DNA of 64,000 nucleotides. Origin: Bacteroidales bacterium UBA4363. Lineage in GTDB: Bacteria; Bacteroidota; Bacteroidia; Bacteroidales; Paludibacteraceae. Below the pieces are notes generated by a model that was given only the letters and a program-made list of their open reading frames with translations, made no database searches and was not told the origin of the DNA. Below, one piece after another: positions 1 to 8,955 of this stretch (position 1 is its first letter; each line of letters starts with the position of its first letter). The DNA lies in NCBI GenBank assembly GCA_002393965.1, contig DGSL01000010.1, forward strand, positions 31,211-95,210, read 5' to 3'. The translations under genes and the position numbers were made by a program.

Positions 1-195
1 TTTGACATCTACTCCGGCATTGATATTAATTATTGCTAAGTCATACGGGTCACTTGAGGCTGTCGTGCCAAATCCTGCACTAATCGTATACTCAAACTGT
101 TTTAAGAAAGATTTGACCTTCCCAACTTTTGATTCTTGGGAAAAAGCATTTACACTGAATGCAATGAACAATGCAAAAAGAAAGAATTTTTTCAT
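1..195 (-). CDS. Putative outer-membrane/exported protein, N-terminal part only
   Basis: A minus-strand reading frame opens with ATG at 195 and runs off the left edge of the window, giving 65 residues. It begins MKKFFLFALFIAFSVNAFSQ, a textbook Sec signal peptide with Lys-Lys, a hydrophobic core and a cleavage site after AFS or SQ. The mature part (YTISAGFGTTASSD) reads like the first strand of a beta-barrel. The family cannot be named from this piece. The apparent plus-strand frame over the same bases is its antisense shadow. Confidence 0.7.
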   Translation of the reverse strand, partial: MKKFFLFALFIAFSVNAFSQESKVGKVKSFLKQFEYTISAGFGTTASSDPYDLAIININAGVDVK

Positions 196-935
196 AAATA
201 TTAAATTCTAAGGCATCTGTGACCCTGCGATGCTGATTATTGTTTAGGTTCGAGATAGGCATAAAAGAAAAGCGGAGTCACCATTTTCCTATTCTGCCAT
301 GTTGGGCTTGGACTCCCTTGCTACACAGAATAGGAAAGATTACTCCGCTTGGCAGTATATCGCATAAGATACGATTACACACCAAGAGAGCGTTTCCCAC
401 TTTCTGATGTAGCAATATAGGCTAATGCCTACTTTGTGAAGTGTCCAAGTTCACATGTTCAGAAAAGCGAAAATGCGCTATCTAATATGTCTGTCAAGTG
501 CCTACTAAGGCAACATGACGACGCAATAATAATAAAAACATTTGAAAGAATGCTCAACTACCTGGAACAAACTTAACTTTTGACGTTATTTTTTCTTGTT
601 TTACGACAACTTTGCGTAGACTCATGATAACTTTTTATATTAAACAGTCAAGTAACCTTTCCGACTGCTGCAATGACAGCAAAAAAGATGAATTAGTTTG
701 TTGTTTCAGTTCCTTACCCTTATGTAAATGCAGACACGCTTCTTATATCGATCTGTTGTTACCTTATTTCTTATGCAAATGCCGTTGGAGTATTTCTCTA
801 CCTTCCACTTATCGTAATTGGATCGGTTCTGTTTCGTCTGTGAAATAATATCTCTTATCTGTGTGGAGGGAACCATTTCTATCTCTATAAACACAAAAAA
901 AATGTGCAAAAGATGCATAAGTGTATTATTATGTA
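196..935. other. Long non-coding stretch with several hairpins
   Basis: About 740 bases without a convincing gene. The left third (270-520) is rich in inverted repeats: a large stem at 270-350, TAGGC/GCCTA at 418-431, and GTGAA/TTCAC just after it. The rest (about 540-930) is AT-rich and shows only weak short frames with no homology I recognise. It separates the outer-membrane protein gene from the his leader, so it must hold the promoter and 5' untranslated region of the former. I tried tmRNA, RNase P RNA, SRP RNA and TPP riboswitch signatures and found none. Confidence 0.5.
270..350. other. Large two-part hairpin
   Basis: AAGCGGAGT (270-278) pairs perfectly with ACTCCGCTT (342-350), and TTTCCTATTCTG (285-296) pairs perfectly with CAGAATAGGAAA (326-337). 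A small internal loop separates the two helices, and a 29-base apical loop contains a GGG/CCC pairing option. No T-run follows on either strand, so it is not a simple terminator. It could be part of a structured 5' leader of the minus-strand gene starting at 195, or an independent RNA. Confidence 0.6.
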
Positions 936-943
936 TACCTTTG
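936..943 (+). promoter_or_regulatory. Bacteroidetes -7 box of the his operon (TACCTTTG)
   Basis: TACCTTTG matches the Bacteroidetes -7 consensus TAnnTTTG. It lies 21 bases before the ATG of the his leader peptide, so transcription would start near 950 and give a very short 5' end before the leader ORF. No clean TTTG -33 box is visible upstream. Confidence 0.6.
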
Positions 944-964
944 TAACATAAAATTGAAATAAGA

Positions 965-1015
965 ATGATTCTGAACACCCATCATCATGCGCATCATCAT
1001 GTAACCTTAGTATAA
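965..1015 (+). CDS. hisL: his operon leader peptide (16 aa, six His codons)
   Basis: ATG at 965 opens a 16-codon frame ending at TAA 1013-1015. The peptide is MILNTHHHAHHHVTLV, with six CAT codons within seven positions (980-1000). It lies directly upstream of the histidine biosynthesis operon, between a -7 box and a strong hairpin terminator, which is the arrangement of known his attenuator peptides in enteric bacteria. His runs are far too rare for chance here. The peptide itself probably has no function: the ribosome's position on the CAT codons, set by charged tRNA-His supply, is the signal. No Shine-Dalgarno site is visible, which is usual for this phylum. Confidence 0.88.
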   Translation: MILNTHHHAHHHVTLV

Positions 1016-1021
1016 AAACGA

Positions 1022-1084
1022 GGTAAGTGGGCTGTCATTGATATGAAAAATAAAAATTAATCAGACATAAAGACAGGGCTTGCC
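1022..1084 (+). promoter_or_regulatory. his attenuator antiterminator pairing
   Basis: GGTAAG (1022-1027) and CTGT (1032-1035), beginning six bases after the leader stop codon, can pair with CTTGCC (1079-1084) and ACAG (1073-1076). That helix uses the same left arm as the terminator stem, so the two structures exclude each other. A ribosome stalled on the His codons would leave 1022-1035 free to form the antiterminator. A ribosome that reaches the stop codon would cover it and let the terminator form. Confidence 0.75.
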
Positions 1085-1110
1085 GAGAACATGGCAAGCC
1101 CTGTGTCTTT
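1073..1110 (+). terminator. his attenuator intrinsic terminator
   Basis: A perfect 12-bp stem, ACAGGGCTTGCC (1073-1084) with GGCAAGCCCTGT (1093-1104), has an 8-base loop and is followed by the T-rich GTCTTTGTTT. No full-length gene ends just upstream; the only frame is the His-rich leader. It therefore acts as a conditional terminator before the his structural genes, the first of which starts at 1220. Confidence 0.82.
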
Positions 1111-1219
1111 GTTTAGTAAACAAGTCTTTTTTTAAAAATTACCACCAAGCATACAAGCAAATGTGAGTCAGCTTTAGGTCCGTCATTCAACAATTCACTT
1201 TGCAAGTTTTAAATTAAAT

Positions 1220-1708
1220 ATGAGAGAGAAAGATTATTGGAAAAAAATCAAGAACCCCTGGACCGATATCGAAGGATACCATTGTTTTGCCTGTTCTCCT
1301 AATAATTCATCGGGGCTACACCTTGAATTCTTCGAGGACGGCGAAGACATCGTTTGTGAATGGTTGCCTGATATCCGTTATCAAGGATGGCTAAACACCC
1401 TTCACGGAGGTATCCAAGCCACACTAATGGATGAAGTAGCAGGATGGGTGGTCACAACAAAACTAGGCACCTGCGGAGTGACGTCACAGATGAAAATCCG
1501 ATTTCTGAAACGGATTGACACCACCGAAGGACCTATCATCATTCGAGCAAGGTTAGAAGAAATGAAACGCAACCTGGCCATGATATCCGCAGAAATTCGC
1601 AACAGCAAGAATGAAATCTGCGCCACGTCCAACTTAGTCTATTTCACCTATTCCAAAGAGGTGGCGGCCAAAACGTTCTTTCTGCGCACCCCAAAAGAGA
1701 ACGACTGA
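1220..1708 (+). CDS. PaaI-family hotdog thioesterase
   Basis: A 162-residue single hotdog-fold protein. The active-site segment LHGGIQATLMDEVAGW (about residues 61-76) is the HGG...D/E motif of PaaI/YigI-type acyl-CoA thioesterases, and the N-terminal CFACSPNNSSGLHL is the conserved N/G-x-GL element seen in that group. It is the first structural gene after the his attenuator and lies 57 bases before hisG, so it is probably co-regulated with histidine biosynthesis. No step of that pathway needs a thioesterase, so its presence is unexplained. The acyl substrate cannot be inferred. Confidence 0.8.
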   Translation: MREKDYWKKIKNPWTDIEGYHCFACSPNNSSGLHLEFFEDGEDIVCEWLPDIRYQGWLNTLHGGIQATLMDEVAGWVVTTKLGTCGVTSQMKIRFLKRIDTTEGPIIIRARLEEMKRNLAMISAEIRNSKNEICATSNLVYFTYSKEVAAKTFFLRTPKEND

Positions 1709-1765
1709 CATTCTGTAATCGAATTGACTTCAAATACAAAATATATACAAATACATATACCAATC

Positions 1766-2617
1766 ATGCTTAGAATAGCCATACAAGCCAAAGGGCGTCT
1801 CTTTGAAGAGACCATGAACATGTTCGCAGAATCCTCCATCAAGATTGAGCCCTCCAAGCGCACACTCCTTGTTCCGGCGAAAAACTTTCCTATCGAGGTT
1901 CTCTTCCTGCGTGACGACGATATTCCACAAGTTGTCGCCAGCGGCATTGCCGATGTCGGCGTTGTCGGAGAAAACGAATATGTTGAACGACGTCAGAAAG
2001 CCAACATTGTCAAACGTCTCGACTTTTCCAAGTGCCGTCTCTCTCTAGCGATTCCCAAAGCTGAAAATTACGAAGGAGTAAGATGGTTTGAAGGGAAACG
2101 CATAGCGACTTCCTATCCTTCTATTCTGCGCGACTTTCTTAAAAAAAACAACGTTCACGCTGATATTTACGAGATTACAGGGTCTGTTGAGATTTCTCCT
2201 GCCATCGGTGTAGCCGATTGTATCTTCGACATTGTCTCCTCCGGCTCCACCCTTGTCTCCAATAATCTCAAAGAAGTAGAGGTTGTCATGAACTCCGAGG
2301 CTCTTCTCATCGGACATAAGGGACTCTCGAAAGAGAAACAAAACATTCTTGATGAACTTCTATTCCGTTTTGAGTCTTACAAAAATGCAGAGGGGAAGAA
2401 ATACATCATCCTCAACATACCAAACGACAAAATTGCTGAAGCCTGCCAACTTCTTCCCGGCATGAAATCGCCGACTATCACACCACTCTTCGACAAGGGA
2501 TGGTCCTCCATGCAAAGCGTCATTGAAGAAGAGTCCTTTTGGGACAAGATTTCGCAACTCAAAGCCATCGGAGCTGAAGGCATCCTCGTACTCCCAATCG
2601 AGAAAATGATTCTCTAA
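1766..2617 (+). CDS. hisG: ATP phosphoribosyltransferase HisG
   Basis: Catalyses the first step of histidine synthesis, joining ATP and PRPP to phosphoribosyl-ATP. The 283-residue chain starting MLRIAIQAKGRL matches the long, ACT-like-domain form of HisG (HisG-L) that is feedback-inhibited by histidine. The PRPP-binding segment is IFDIVSSGSTLVSN (about residue 155-168) and the C-terminal regulatory domain ends ILVLPIEKMIL. I chose ATG 1766 rather than the in-frame TTG at 1724 because the family begins exactly here. It is followed after 14 bases by hisD. It is the control enzyme of the operon headed by the leader peptide at 965. Confidence 0.96.
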   Translation: MLRIAIQAKGRLFEETMNMFAESSIKIEPSKRTLLVPAKNFPIEVLFLRDDDIPQVVASGIADVGVVGENEYVERRQKANIVKRLDFSKCRLSLAIPKAENYEGVRWFEGKRIATSYPSILRDFLKKNNVHADIYEITGSVEISPAIGVADCIFDIVSSGSTLVSNNLKEVEVVMNSEALLIGHKGLSKEKQNILDELLFRFESYKNAEGKKYIILNIPNDKIAEACQLLPGMKSPTITPLFDKGWSSMQSVIEEESFWDKISQLKAIGAEGILVLPIEKMIL

Positions 2618-2631
2618 ATTCCACAAAACCT

Positions 2632-3927
2632 ATGCAATATATCCGATATCCTAAAGACGAAGACTTCCCTAAACTGATCTCACGTCCGCACTTCGACCAC
2701 TCGACACTCTATAGTACCGTCCGCACCATCCTTGATGACGTACGTAACAATGGAGATTCTGCAATCTTTTCCTACGAAGAAAAGTTCGATCATGTCCATC
2801 TCTCCGACCTTAGGGTCTGCGAAGAGGAAATCCGTGCTGCGGAAAACCTTGTCAGCCAAGAGCTCAAAGAAGCCATTCTGCAGGCTAAGGAAAATATTTC
2901 CAAATTTCATGCAGCACAGGACACCCCCCTACCATCGGTCGAGACCATGTCAGGAGTACGATGCTGGCAAAAAGCACTTCCGATTGAAAAAGTCGGGCTC
3001 TACATACCCGGAGGTACTGCTCCCCTCTTTTCTACTGTACTCATGCTTGCAATACCAGCACAACTTGCAGGATGTCGTGAAATTGTTCTCTGTACCCCAC
3101 CCAATCGCGAGGCAAAAATTCATCCCGCCGTACTCTATGCTGCCTCAGTAGCTGGAGTAAACCGTATTTTCAAGATTGGCGGTATTCAAGCCATTGCGGC
3201 CATGGCATATGGTACCGAATCAGTCCCCAAAGTCTATAAAATCTTCGGTCCCGGTAATCAGTACGTCACAGCAGCCAAACAGATGGTATCGATCTCCGAT
3301 GTCGCCATCGACATGCCTGCCGGGCCTTCTGAAGTGGAAGTCATTGCCGACGAGACCTCTAATCCCGTTTTCGTTGCTGCCGATCTCCTCTCTCAAGCTG
3401 AGCACGGAACCGATTCTCAAGCTATTCTTGTCACTACAAGCGAACAACTTGCCGAACAGACTCTCATGGAAGTCCAACGACAGTTGGAGTTGCTACCTCG
3501 ACGTGAAATAGCCGAAAAATCGCTTGCACACTCACGTATCATCCTTGTATCAGATCGCAGTGCCGTCATCCGACTCACCAATGCCTATGCTCCAGAACAT
3601 CTCATTATCTCCACACAGGATCCACATGAGATTGCCAATGCTGTCGTAAATGCAGGCTCCGTTTTCATTGGTCCGTACACCTGTGAGAGCGCAGGCGACT
3701 ATGCTTCCGGGACGAACCATACTCTTCCTACTTCCGGCTATGCCCACGCCTATAGCGGAGTCCATCTAGATTCCTTCCGCAAGAAAACAACCTTTCAAGA
3801 AATCAGCGCACCAGGTCTAAGAAACATCGGACATATCGTTGAAACAATGGCAGAGGCGGAACAACTCACAGCGCACCGTAATGCTATGACACTACGACTT
3901 CAATCACTTGAAAAAAAACAGTCATGA
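2632..3927 (+). CDS. hisD: Histidinol dehydrogenase HisD
   Basis: Oxidises L-histidinol to L-histidine in two NAD-dependent steps, the last reactions of the pathway. The length of 431 residues is normal. The zinc site is intact (Q255 and H258 in [11 protein letters not shown]356 in [13 protein letters not shown], and H415), and so is the catalytic pair E322-H323 in YAPEHL. The IPGGTAPL and [11 protein letters not shown] segments belong to the nucleotide-binding part. The stop overlaps the hisC start by four bases (ATGA), indicating translational coupling. Nothing is unusual. Confidence 0.97.
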   Translation: MQYIRYPKDEDFPKLISRPHFDHSTLYSTVRTILDDVRNNGDSAIFSYEEKFDHVHLSDLRVCEEEIRAAENLVSQELKEAILQAKENISKFHAAQDTPLPSVETMSGVRCWQKALPIEKVGLYIPGGTAPLFSTVLMLAIPAQLAGCREIVLCTPPNREAKIHPAVLYAASVAGVNRIFKIGGIQAIAAMAYGTESVPKVYKIFGPGNQYVTAAKQMVSISDVAIDMPAGPSEVEVIADETSNPVFVAADLLSQAEHGTDSQAILVTTSEQLAEQTLMEVQRQLELLPRREIAEKSLAHSRIILVSDRSAVIRLTNAYAPEHLIISTQDPHEIANAVVNAGSVFIGPYTCESAGDYASGTNHTLPTSGYAHAYSGVHLDSFRKKTTFQEISAPGLRNIGHIVETMAEAEQLTAHRNAMTLRLQSLEKKQS

Positions 3928-4955
3928 GAACCATCGAACAACTCCTTCGTCCCAACATACGAAGTCTAAAACCTTATTCTTGTGCTCGAGACGAGTTCAA
4001 GGGTGAAGCTCGCGTTTATCTTGATGCCAACGAGAATCCAAGAAACCAGCCCTACAATCGCTACCCAGACCCTCTACAAGTTCAACTCAAAGAGAAAATT
4101 GCCCAACTTAAGGGTGTTCGACCCTTGCAGATTATGCTTGGAGTCGGCTCCGATGAACCCATTGACCTTGTATTCCGCATTTTCTGTGAGCCAAAGGAAG
4201 ACAATGTGGTTGCCATTGAACCGACCTATGGCATGTATAGTGTTTGTGCAGAAATCAACGATGTGGAGTACCGTCGGGTACGTCTGAACGAAGACTTCTC
4301 TCTTGATGCTGAAAAATTACTTAATGCAACCGATGAACACACCAAAGTTGTATTCCTCTGTTCGCCGAACAATCCTACTGGCAACCTCCTCGACAAAGGT
4401 GAAATAGAAAAAATACTACGTTCCTTTGATGGGATTATTGTTATAGACGAAGCATATATTGATTTTGCTGACACTCCCTCTTGGCTCTCTCAACTTGACC
4501 AATATCCCAACCTCATCATCCTTCACACTTTCTCCAAAGCGTGGGCAATGGCTTCTGTACGTTGCGGAATGGCCTTTGCATCGGAACAGATTATTACCTA
4601 TTTCAACAAAGTCAAATATCCCTATAACATCAGCCTGCTTACCCAACAATACGTTTCCGAACGTATTGATCATCGCGAAGAGAAAGAACTCTGGCAAAAG
4701 CAAATACTGAATGAGAGGACACGATTGCAAAAGGAACTGGCAAAACTACCATGTGTCATTAAGACCTATCACTCTGATGCCAACTTTATCCTCACACGAA
4801 CCACTGATGCCAATGGTATCTACAAAAGTCTCGTCCAAGAAGGCATCATCGTACGTTTGCGCGACACCGTAACATTGTGTGATGGCTGTCTTCGCATCAC
4901 CGTCGGCACACGCAAAGAAAACGACATTCTTCTCGAAGCACTCTCTCGAATGTAA
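3924..4955 (+). CDS. hisC: Histidinol-phosphate aminotransferase HisC
   Basis: PLP enzyme of aminotransferase class II that transfers the amino group from glutamate to imidazole-acetol phosphate. The 343-residue chain shows the family landmarks in order: substrate arm YLDANENP (about 32-39), YRYPDP-like segment NRYPDP (45-50), SPNNPTG (147-153), VIDEAYIDF (173-181) and the PLP lysine K205 in [15 protein letters not shown]. The ATG overlaps the end of hisD by four bases and hisB follows after 12 bases. It completes the hisGDCB block. Confidence 0.96.
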   Translation: MRTIEQLLRPNIRSLKPYSCARDEFKGEARVYLDANENPRNQPYNRYPDPLQVQLKEKIAQLKGVRPLQIMLGVGSDEPIDLVFRIFCEPKEDNVVAIEPTYGMYSVCAEINDVEYRRVRLNEDFSLDAEKLLNATDEHTKVVFLCSPNNPTGNLLDKGEIEKILRSFDGIIVIDEAYIDFADTPSWLSQLDQYPNLIILHTFSKAWAMASVRCGMAFASEQIITYFNKVKYPYNISLLTQQYVSERIDHREEKELWQKQILNERTRLQKELAKLPCVIKTYHSDANFILTRTTDANGIYKSLVQEGIIVRLRDTVTLCDGCLRITVGTRKENDILLEALSRM

Positions 4956-4967
4956 CAAATCACAGAA

Positions 4968-6101
4968 ATGGATTCTATGGAAACAAAAAAAAGAGCCTTG
5001 TTTATTGACCGAGATGGCACACTCATCGTTGAACCTCCCGTAACGGAGCAGGTTGACGACCTTGAGCAGTTGGAATTCCTGCCCGGAGTGTTACGAAACC
5101 TCTATTTTCTCCGTCAGAACACGACCTTCGAACTCGTCATAGTCAGCAATCAAGATGGTTTGGGGACTCCGGACTATCCACAAGAAAATTTCGACCGCGT
5201 TCAGAACAAAATGTTGCAGATATTCGAATCTGAAGGCGTAACATTTGATAACATCATCATTGATGTCACACGAGAGGAAGAACATAGTCCGACACGAAAA
5301 CCCGGAACGGCTCTACTCACACAATACCTCAACGGGGACTATGACCTCAAGAACAGTTACGTCATCGGAGACCGACTCACCGACATGCAACTAGCAAACA
5401 ACCTAGGTTGCCATGGGCTCTTGCTTACTCCGAACGGAACGTCTACATTCGATCTGTCTTCCTATGAACACTGCCGCAACATCCCCTCATGGGACAAAAT
5501 TACAGAACTTCTCTTTGCTGGAGAACGTATCGGGGAAGTACGTCGAACGACTAAGGAAACCGATATCTACGTGCGCATCGATCTTGATGGAAACGGAGTA
5601 TGCGACATCACAACCGGACTTGGATTTTTCGATCACATGCTTGAGCAGATTGGGCGCCACTCCGGCTCTGACCTTACCATACACGTTAAAGGAGACCTCC
5701 AAGTTGATGAGCATCACACCATTGAGGACACTGCCCTCGCTTTGGGACAAGCATTACATCAGGCCTTGGGTGACAAACGAGGTATCGAACGCTACGGATT
5801 CTCTCTCCCGATGGATGACTGTCTCTGTAGTGTATCCATAGATTTTGGAGGACGGCCATGGCTGGTATTCGACGCGACATTCCAACGTGAAAAAATTGGA
5901 GACATGCCAACAGAGATGTTTCTTCACTTCTTTAAATCTCTCTCAGATGCCGCGCAAATGAACCTCAATATTAAAGCGGAGGGGAACAACGAACACCACA
6001 AAATTGAAGGAATCTTCAAAGCACTTGCCAAAGCCATTCATATGGCCGTTCGACGCGACATTCACCACTACCAGTTACCAAGCACAAAAGGAATACTCTA
6101 A
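4968..6101 (+). CDS. hisB: Bifunctional histidinol-phosphatase / imidazoleglycerol-phosphate dehydratase HisB
   Basis: A 377-residue fusion. The N-terminal HAD phosphatase half has the nucleophile motif DRDGTL (D14, D16) and VIGDRLTDM; it lacks the Cys-rich zinc loop of the E. coli enzyme, having [13 protein letters not shown] instead. The C-terminal dehydratase half starts near residue 187 and carries both metal-binding repeats, HHTIED (249-254) and HHKIEG (343-348), plus GFFDHML. It performs steps 7 and 9 of the pathway. hisA, hisF, hisH and hisIE do not follow; kdsB starts six bases later, so the remaining his genes must lie elsewhere. Confidence 0.96.
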   Translation: MDSMETKKRALFIDRDGTLIVEPPVTEQVDDLEQLEFLPGVLRNLYFLRQNTTFELVIVSNQDGLGTPDYPQENFDRVQNKMLQIFESEGVTFDNIIIDVTREEEHSPTRKPGTALLTQYLNGDYDLKNSYVIGDRLTDMQLANNLGCHGLLLTPNGTSTFDLSSYEHCRNIPSWDKITELLFAGERIGEVRRTTKETDIYVRIDLDGNGVCDITTGLGFFDHMLEQIGRHSGSDLTIHVKGDLQVDEHHTIEDTALALGQALHQALGDKRGIERYGFSLPMDDCLCSVSIDFGGRPWLVFDATFQREKIGDMPTEMFLHFFKSLSDAAQMNLNIKAEGNNEHHKIEGIFKALAKAIHMAVRRDIHHYQLPSTKGIL

Positions 6102-6107
6102 CACGCC

Positions 6108-6854
6108 ATGAAATTCATAGTTATTATTCCAGCCCGCTATGCATCGACTCGTTTTCCGGGGAAACCACTAGCGGATCTCGGTGGCAAAACAGTCATACAG
6201 CGTGTTTACGAACAAGCCAGCAAAGCTGTTGCCGATGTCTGTATTGCTACAGACGATCAACGTATCTACGATACAGTTGAACAATTTGGAGGGCATGTTG
6301 TCATGACCTCTCCCAATCATCGTTCTGGCACTGACCGATTGTACGAGGCCTATACTAAAATTGGCCAGGGATTTGATGTTGTTATCAATGTACAAGGAGA
6401 TGAGCCTTTCATCCAACCAGATCAGATTGAGGCCATCAAGGGCTGCTTTACTTCCTCAGACACAGAGATAGCCACCCTTGTGCAGCCCATTAATGATCTT
6501 GCCACGCTACAAAACCCAAACTCACCGAAAGTAGTTCTTAATAAAAAAAACGAAGCCATCTACTTCTCCAGATCAACCATTCCATACGTCCGAGGATGTG
6601 ATTCATCTGAATGGATTACTGCACACCGTTTCTACAAACACATTGGCATGTATGCCTATCGCGGTGATGTCCTACGAGCCATTACGGCTCTTTCCCCTTC
6701 CTCATTGGAAAAAGCAGAAAATCTAGAGCAGTTGCGATGGATTGAGAATGGCTTCCATATCAAGGTAGCCATAACAAATCACGCCACTATTGGCATTGAC
6801 ACACCAGAAGATCTTGCTAAAGCACTTCAGTTGATAGACAAACAAACACCCTGA
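6108..6854 (+). CDS. kdsB: 3-deoxy-manno-octulosonate cytidylyltransferase KdsB
   Basis: Activates Kdo as CMP-Kdo for lipid A core assembly in the cytoplasm. The 248-residue chain begins with the nucleotide-binding motif IPARYASTRFPGKPL (8-22). It has VNVQGDEPF (94-101, metal-binding Asp 98), the Kdo-contact segment YFSRSTIPY, and the C-terminal LEQLRWIENG typical of the family. It starts six bases after hisB, so it is probably read from the same transcript although functionally unrelated to histidine. Confidence 0.96.
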   Translation: MKFIVIIPARYASTRFPGKPLADLGGKTVIQRVYEQASKAVADVCIATDDQRIYDTVEQFGGHVVMTSPNHRSGTDRLYEAYTKIGQGFDVVINVQGDEPFIQPDQIEAIKGCFTSSDTEIATLVQPINDLATLQNPNSPKVVLNKKNEAIYFSRSTIPYVRGCDSSEWITAHRFYKHIGMYAYRGDVLRAITALSPSSLEKAENLEQLRWIENGFHIKVAITNHATIGIDTPEDLAKALQLIDKQTP

Positions 6855-6864
6855 CCATCGCCAT

Positions 6865-8163
6865 ATGATACCCGACCGCTGTCATCGTCCAAAGATACAT
6901 CCTCCTGTACCTGCTACGCTCCGAGAAACGGAGTGTAAGACTCTACACAACGGTATTGAGACCTATATACTCAACGATGCGACATATGATGTATTGCGGG
7001 TTGATTTCATCTTCAACGGAGGTACTATTCTCTCTGGATCACCTCTGTTTTCAGATCTGTTATGTCAGATGCTCAAACGTGGCACAGAGACTCAGTCTGC
7101 AGAGCAGATTGCCCGACGCATGGATTTCTACGGAGCATCGCTCGAACATAGCGTTACCCACAATCACACCATGTTGACTTTGAATACGACAAGCCGCTTT
7201 GCAGAACCCGTATTTTCAGTCCTCGAAGACATACTTAAACATAGTACGTTTCCCCATAAAGAGTATCTTATACTCCGAAAAAAAGCATACAATAATTTCC
7301 GCGACAAACTCAGTATTGCAAAAAAGCGAGTCATCAGACGTATGAAACAAGTTATATACGGTCCGAAACACCCTTACGGGCGTTCAATCAGATGTTCGGA
7401 TTTTCGCTCTGTCAACCTCGCCCAATTGCAGACACTATATCGTCAGATTATAAATTCTGACGGATGTCGGATACTACTAACAGGACATGTCACACCAGCA
7501 GTCCTACAGGCAATAGAAGAACATTTCGGAAGAAATGATTGGCATGCGACACTCGGTATCGCATCTCCGGATCCTTTTCTTCCTCCTATTTCAAGAATTC
7601 AACGACGACATTTCTTTCTTCCCAAGGACGATGCAGAGCAGTCTACAATTGCTTTTGCTGGTCCTGTCATTGAGCGGACAGATCCCGACTGGTATCCACT
7701 AGACATCCTAACATCCATTCTTGGAGGATACTTCGGCAGTCGACTGATGAAATCTGTACGAGAACAATACGGCTACACCTATAACATCCATGCCGATATT
7801 CATCCTTTTTACCATAATGGCTACGTCTATATCTTAACAGAAACGGCATCCGAGACTACCGAACCACTAATTCAAGAAGTATTTCACCAAATGGACATTC
7901 TACGTCAGCAACCGATATCTATTGACGAACTTTCTACTGTTAAGGCCTACCTATCTGGCGAACACTCCATTTCTATGGATGGACTATTCAGCCATACCTT
8001 CTATTGGCTAAGCATACTTCAACTCGGATGGAGTAAGGAGCATTTCTACCTTTACGAAAAGGAACTGCAGTCTATCACGGCAGAACGCCTACAAGAAACA
8101 GCCAAACGATGGTTGCGTCCTCAACTCTTTCAGATCATTATATGTGGCAAAAAAACGCAATAA
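6865..8163 (+). CDS. M16-family peptidase homologue lacking the zinc motif
   Basis: A 432-residue cytoplasmic-looking protein with no signal peptide. The N-terminal region VDFIFNGGTILSG...LLCQMLKRGT aligns with the start of M16 (insulinase-type) domains, and YYGSRLMKSVREQYGYTYNI-like text near residues 288-310 (GGYFGSRLMKSVREQYGY) is the typical second-domain R..Y motif. The catalytic HxxEH that should sit just before KRGT is absent: the sequence there reads SDLLCQMLKRGT. It therefore resembles the non-catalytic partner subunit of M16 pairs. No active partner is adjacent. It lies between kdsB and truA with tight spacing. Confidence 0.8.
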   Translation: MIPDRCHRPKIHPPVPATLRETECKTLHNGIETYILNDATYDVLRVDFIFNGGTILSGSPLFSDLLCQMLKRGTETQSAEQIARRMDFYGASLEHSVTHNHTMLTLNTTSRFAEPVFSVLEDILKHSTFPHKEYLILRKKAYNNFRDKLSIAKKRVIRRMKQVIYGPKHPYGRSIRCSDFRSVNLAQLQTLYRQIINSDGCRILLTGHVTPAVLQAIEEHFGRNDWHATLGIASPDPFLPPISRIQRRHFFLPKDDAEQSTIAFAGPVIERTDPDWYPLDILTSILGGYFGSRLMKSVREQYGYTYNIHADIHPFYHNGYVYILTETASETTEPLIQEVFHQMDILRQQPISIDELSTVKAYLSGEHSISMDGLFSHTFYWLSILQLGWSKEHFYLYEKELQSITAERLQETAKRWLRPQLFQIIICGKKTQ

Positions 8164-8172
8164 GAACAACAC

Positions 8173-8949
8173 ATGGCACGGTACTTCATTTACATCTCTT
8201 TCAAAGGTACTGCCTACCACGGATGGCAGCGTCAGCCTAATGGTATCTCAGTACAAGAGAAATTGGAGGGCGCTCTTTCAATATTACTCAACTCGACCAT
8301 CAGCGTCACCGGAGCAGGACGCACCGATGCTGGAGTTCATGCATCCATGATGGTTGCTCATTTCGATACAACGCATAAACTTTCCGACCCATTACACATT
8401 ATACACCGTCTTAATCGTCTCCTCCCTGCCGACATTGCCATCAAAGGCATTCGTCTCGTAAAAGACGACGCTCATGCCCGTTTCTCCGCAGAACGTCGAA
8501 CCTACCAATACTTTCTCAGTACACAAAAAGATCCTTTCGCAGGAGAAACGACCACAATTCTTACAACCGACCTTGACTTTGAACTTATGAATCAAGCTGC
8601 TCAAGCTTTGCTTCGACACACCGACTTCACATCTTTCTCAAAACTTCATACAGACACCAAGACCAACAATTGTAACGTAACCCAGGCTCTTTGGACTCGT
8701 TCGATTCAAAACCCTGCACTGTGGGTATTCACCATCACAGCCAACCGCTTTCTACGCAATATGGTACGTGCCATTGTCGGGACTCTCATACGAGTTGGAC
8801 GTCATCAGATGACACCATCTGAATTTGAAGGTATCATTCTTGCCTGCAACCGTTCCAAAGCTGGGACATCCGCTCCTCCACAAGGCCTCTTTTTGTCTGA
8901 CATCATCTATCCTAATGATGTATTTATTATCAACGATCATGAACTCTAA
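8173..8949 (+). CDS. truA: tRNA pseudouridine synthase A
   Basis: Makes pseudouridine at positions 38-40 of tRNA anticodon stems. The 258-residue chain has the catalytic motif GAGRTDAGVHA with the nucleophilic Asp 52, the upstream YHGWQRQPNGISVQ, and the RNA-binding segment NRFLRNMVRAIVGTLI in the C-terminal half. The start at 8173 follows the preceding gene by nine bases. The reverse-strand and shifted frames over this gene are shadows. Confidence 0.96.
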   Translation: MARYFIYISFKGTAYHGWQRQPNGISVQEKLEGALSILLNSTISVTGAGRTDAGVHASMMVAHFDTTHKLSDPLHIIHRLNRLLPADIAIKGIRLVKDDAHARFSAERRTYQYFLSTQKDPFAGETTTILTTDLDFELMNQAAQALLRHTDFTSFSKLHTDTKTNNCNVTQALWTRSIQNPALWVFTITANRFLRNMVRAIVGTLIRVGRHQMTPSEFEGIILACNRSKAGTSAPPQGLFLSDIIYPNDVFIINDHEL

Positions 8950-8955
8950 CCACTT

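Noticed and set aside
196..520. tmRNA, RNase P RNA, SRP RNA or TPP riboswitch
   Set aside because: None of the conserved core strings (tRNA-like CCA end, GAGGAAAGTCC, GGAAG-type SRP loop, CTGAGA...ACCC) is present, although the region is clearly structured.
612..978. Short plus- and minus-strand frames in the region before the his leader
   Set aside because: Low-complexity, AT-driven frames of 78 and 90 codons with no signal, no family and no promoter fit; the minus one crosses the his leader and its promoter.
1724..1765. Upstream in-frame TTG start for hisG
   Set aside because: It would add 14 residues (MTSNTKYIQIHIPI) not seen in the family; orthologues begin at MLRIA, the ATG at 1766.
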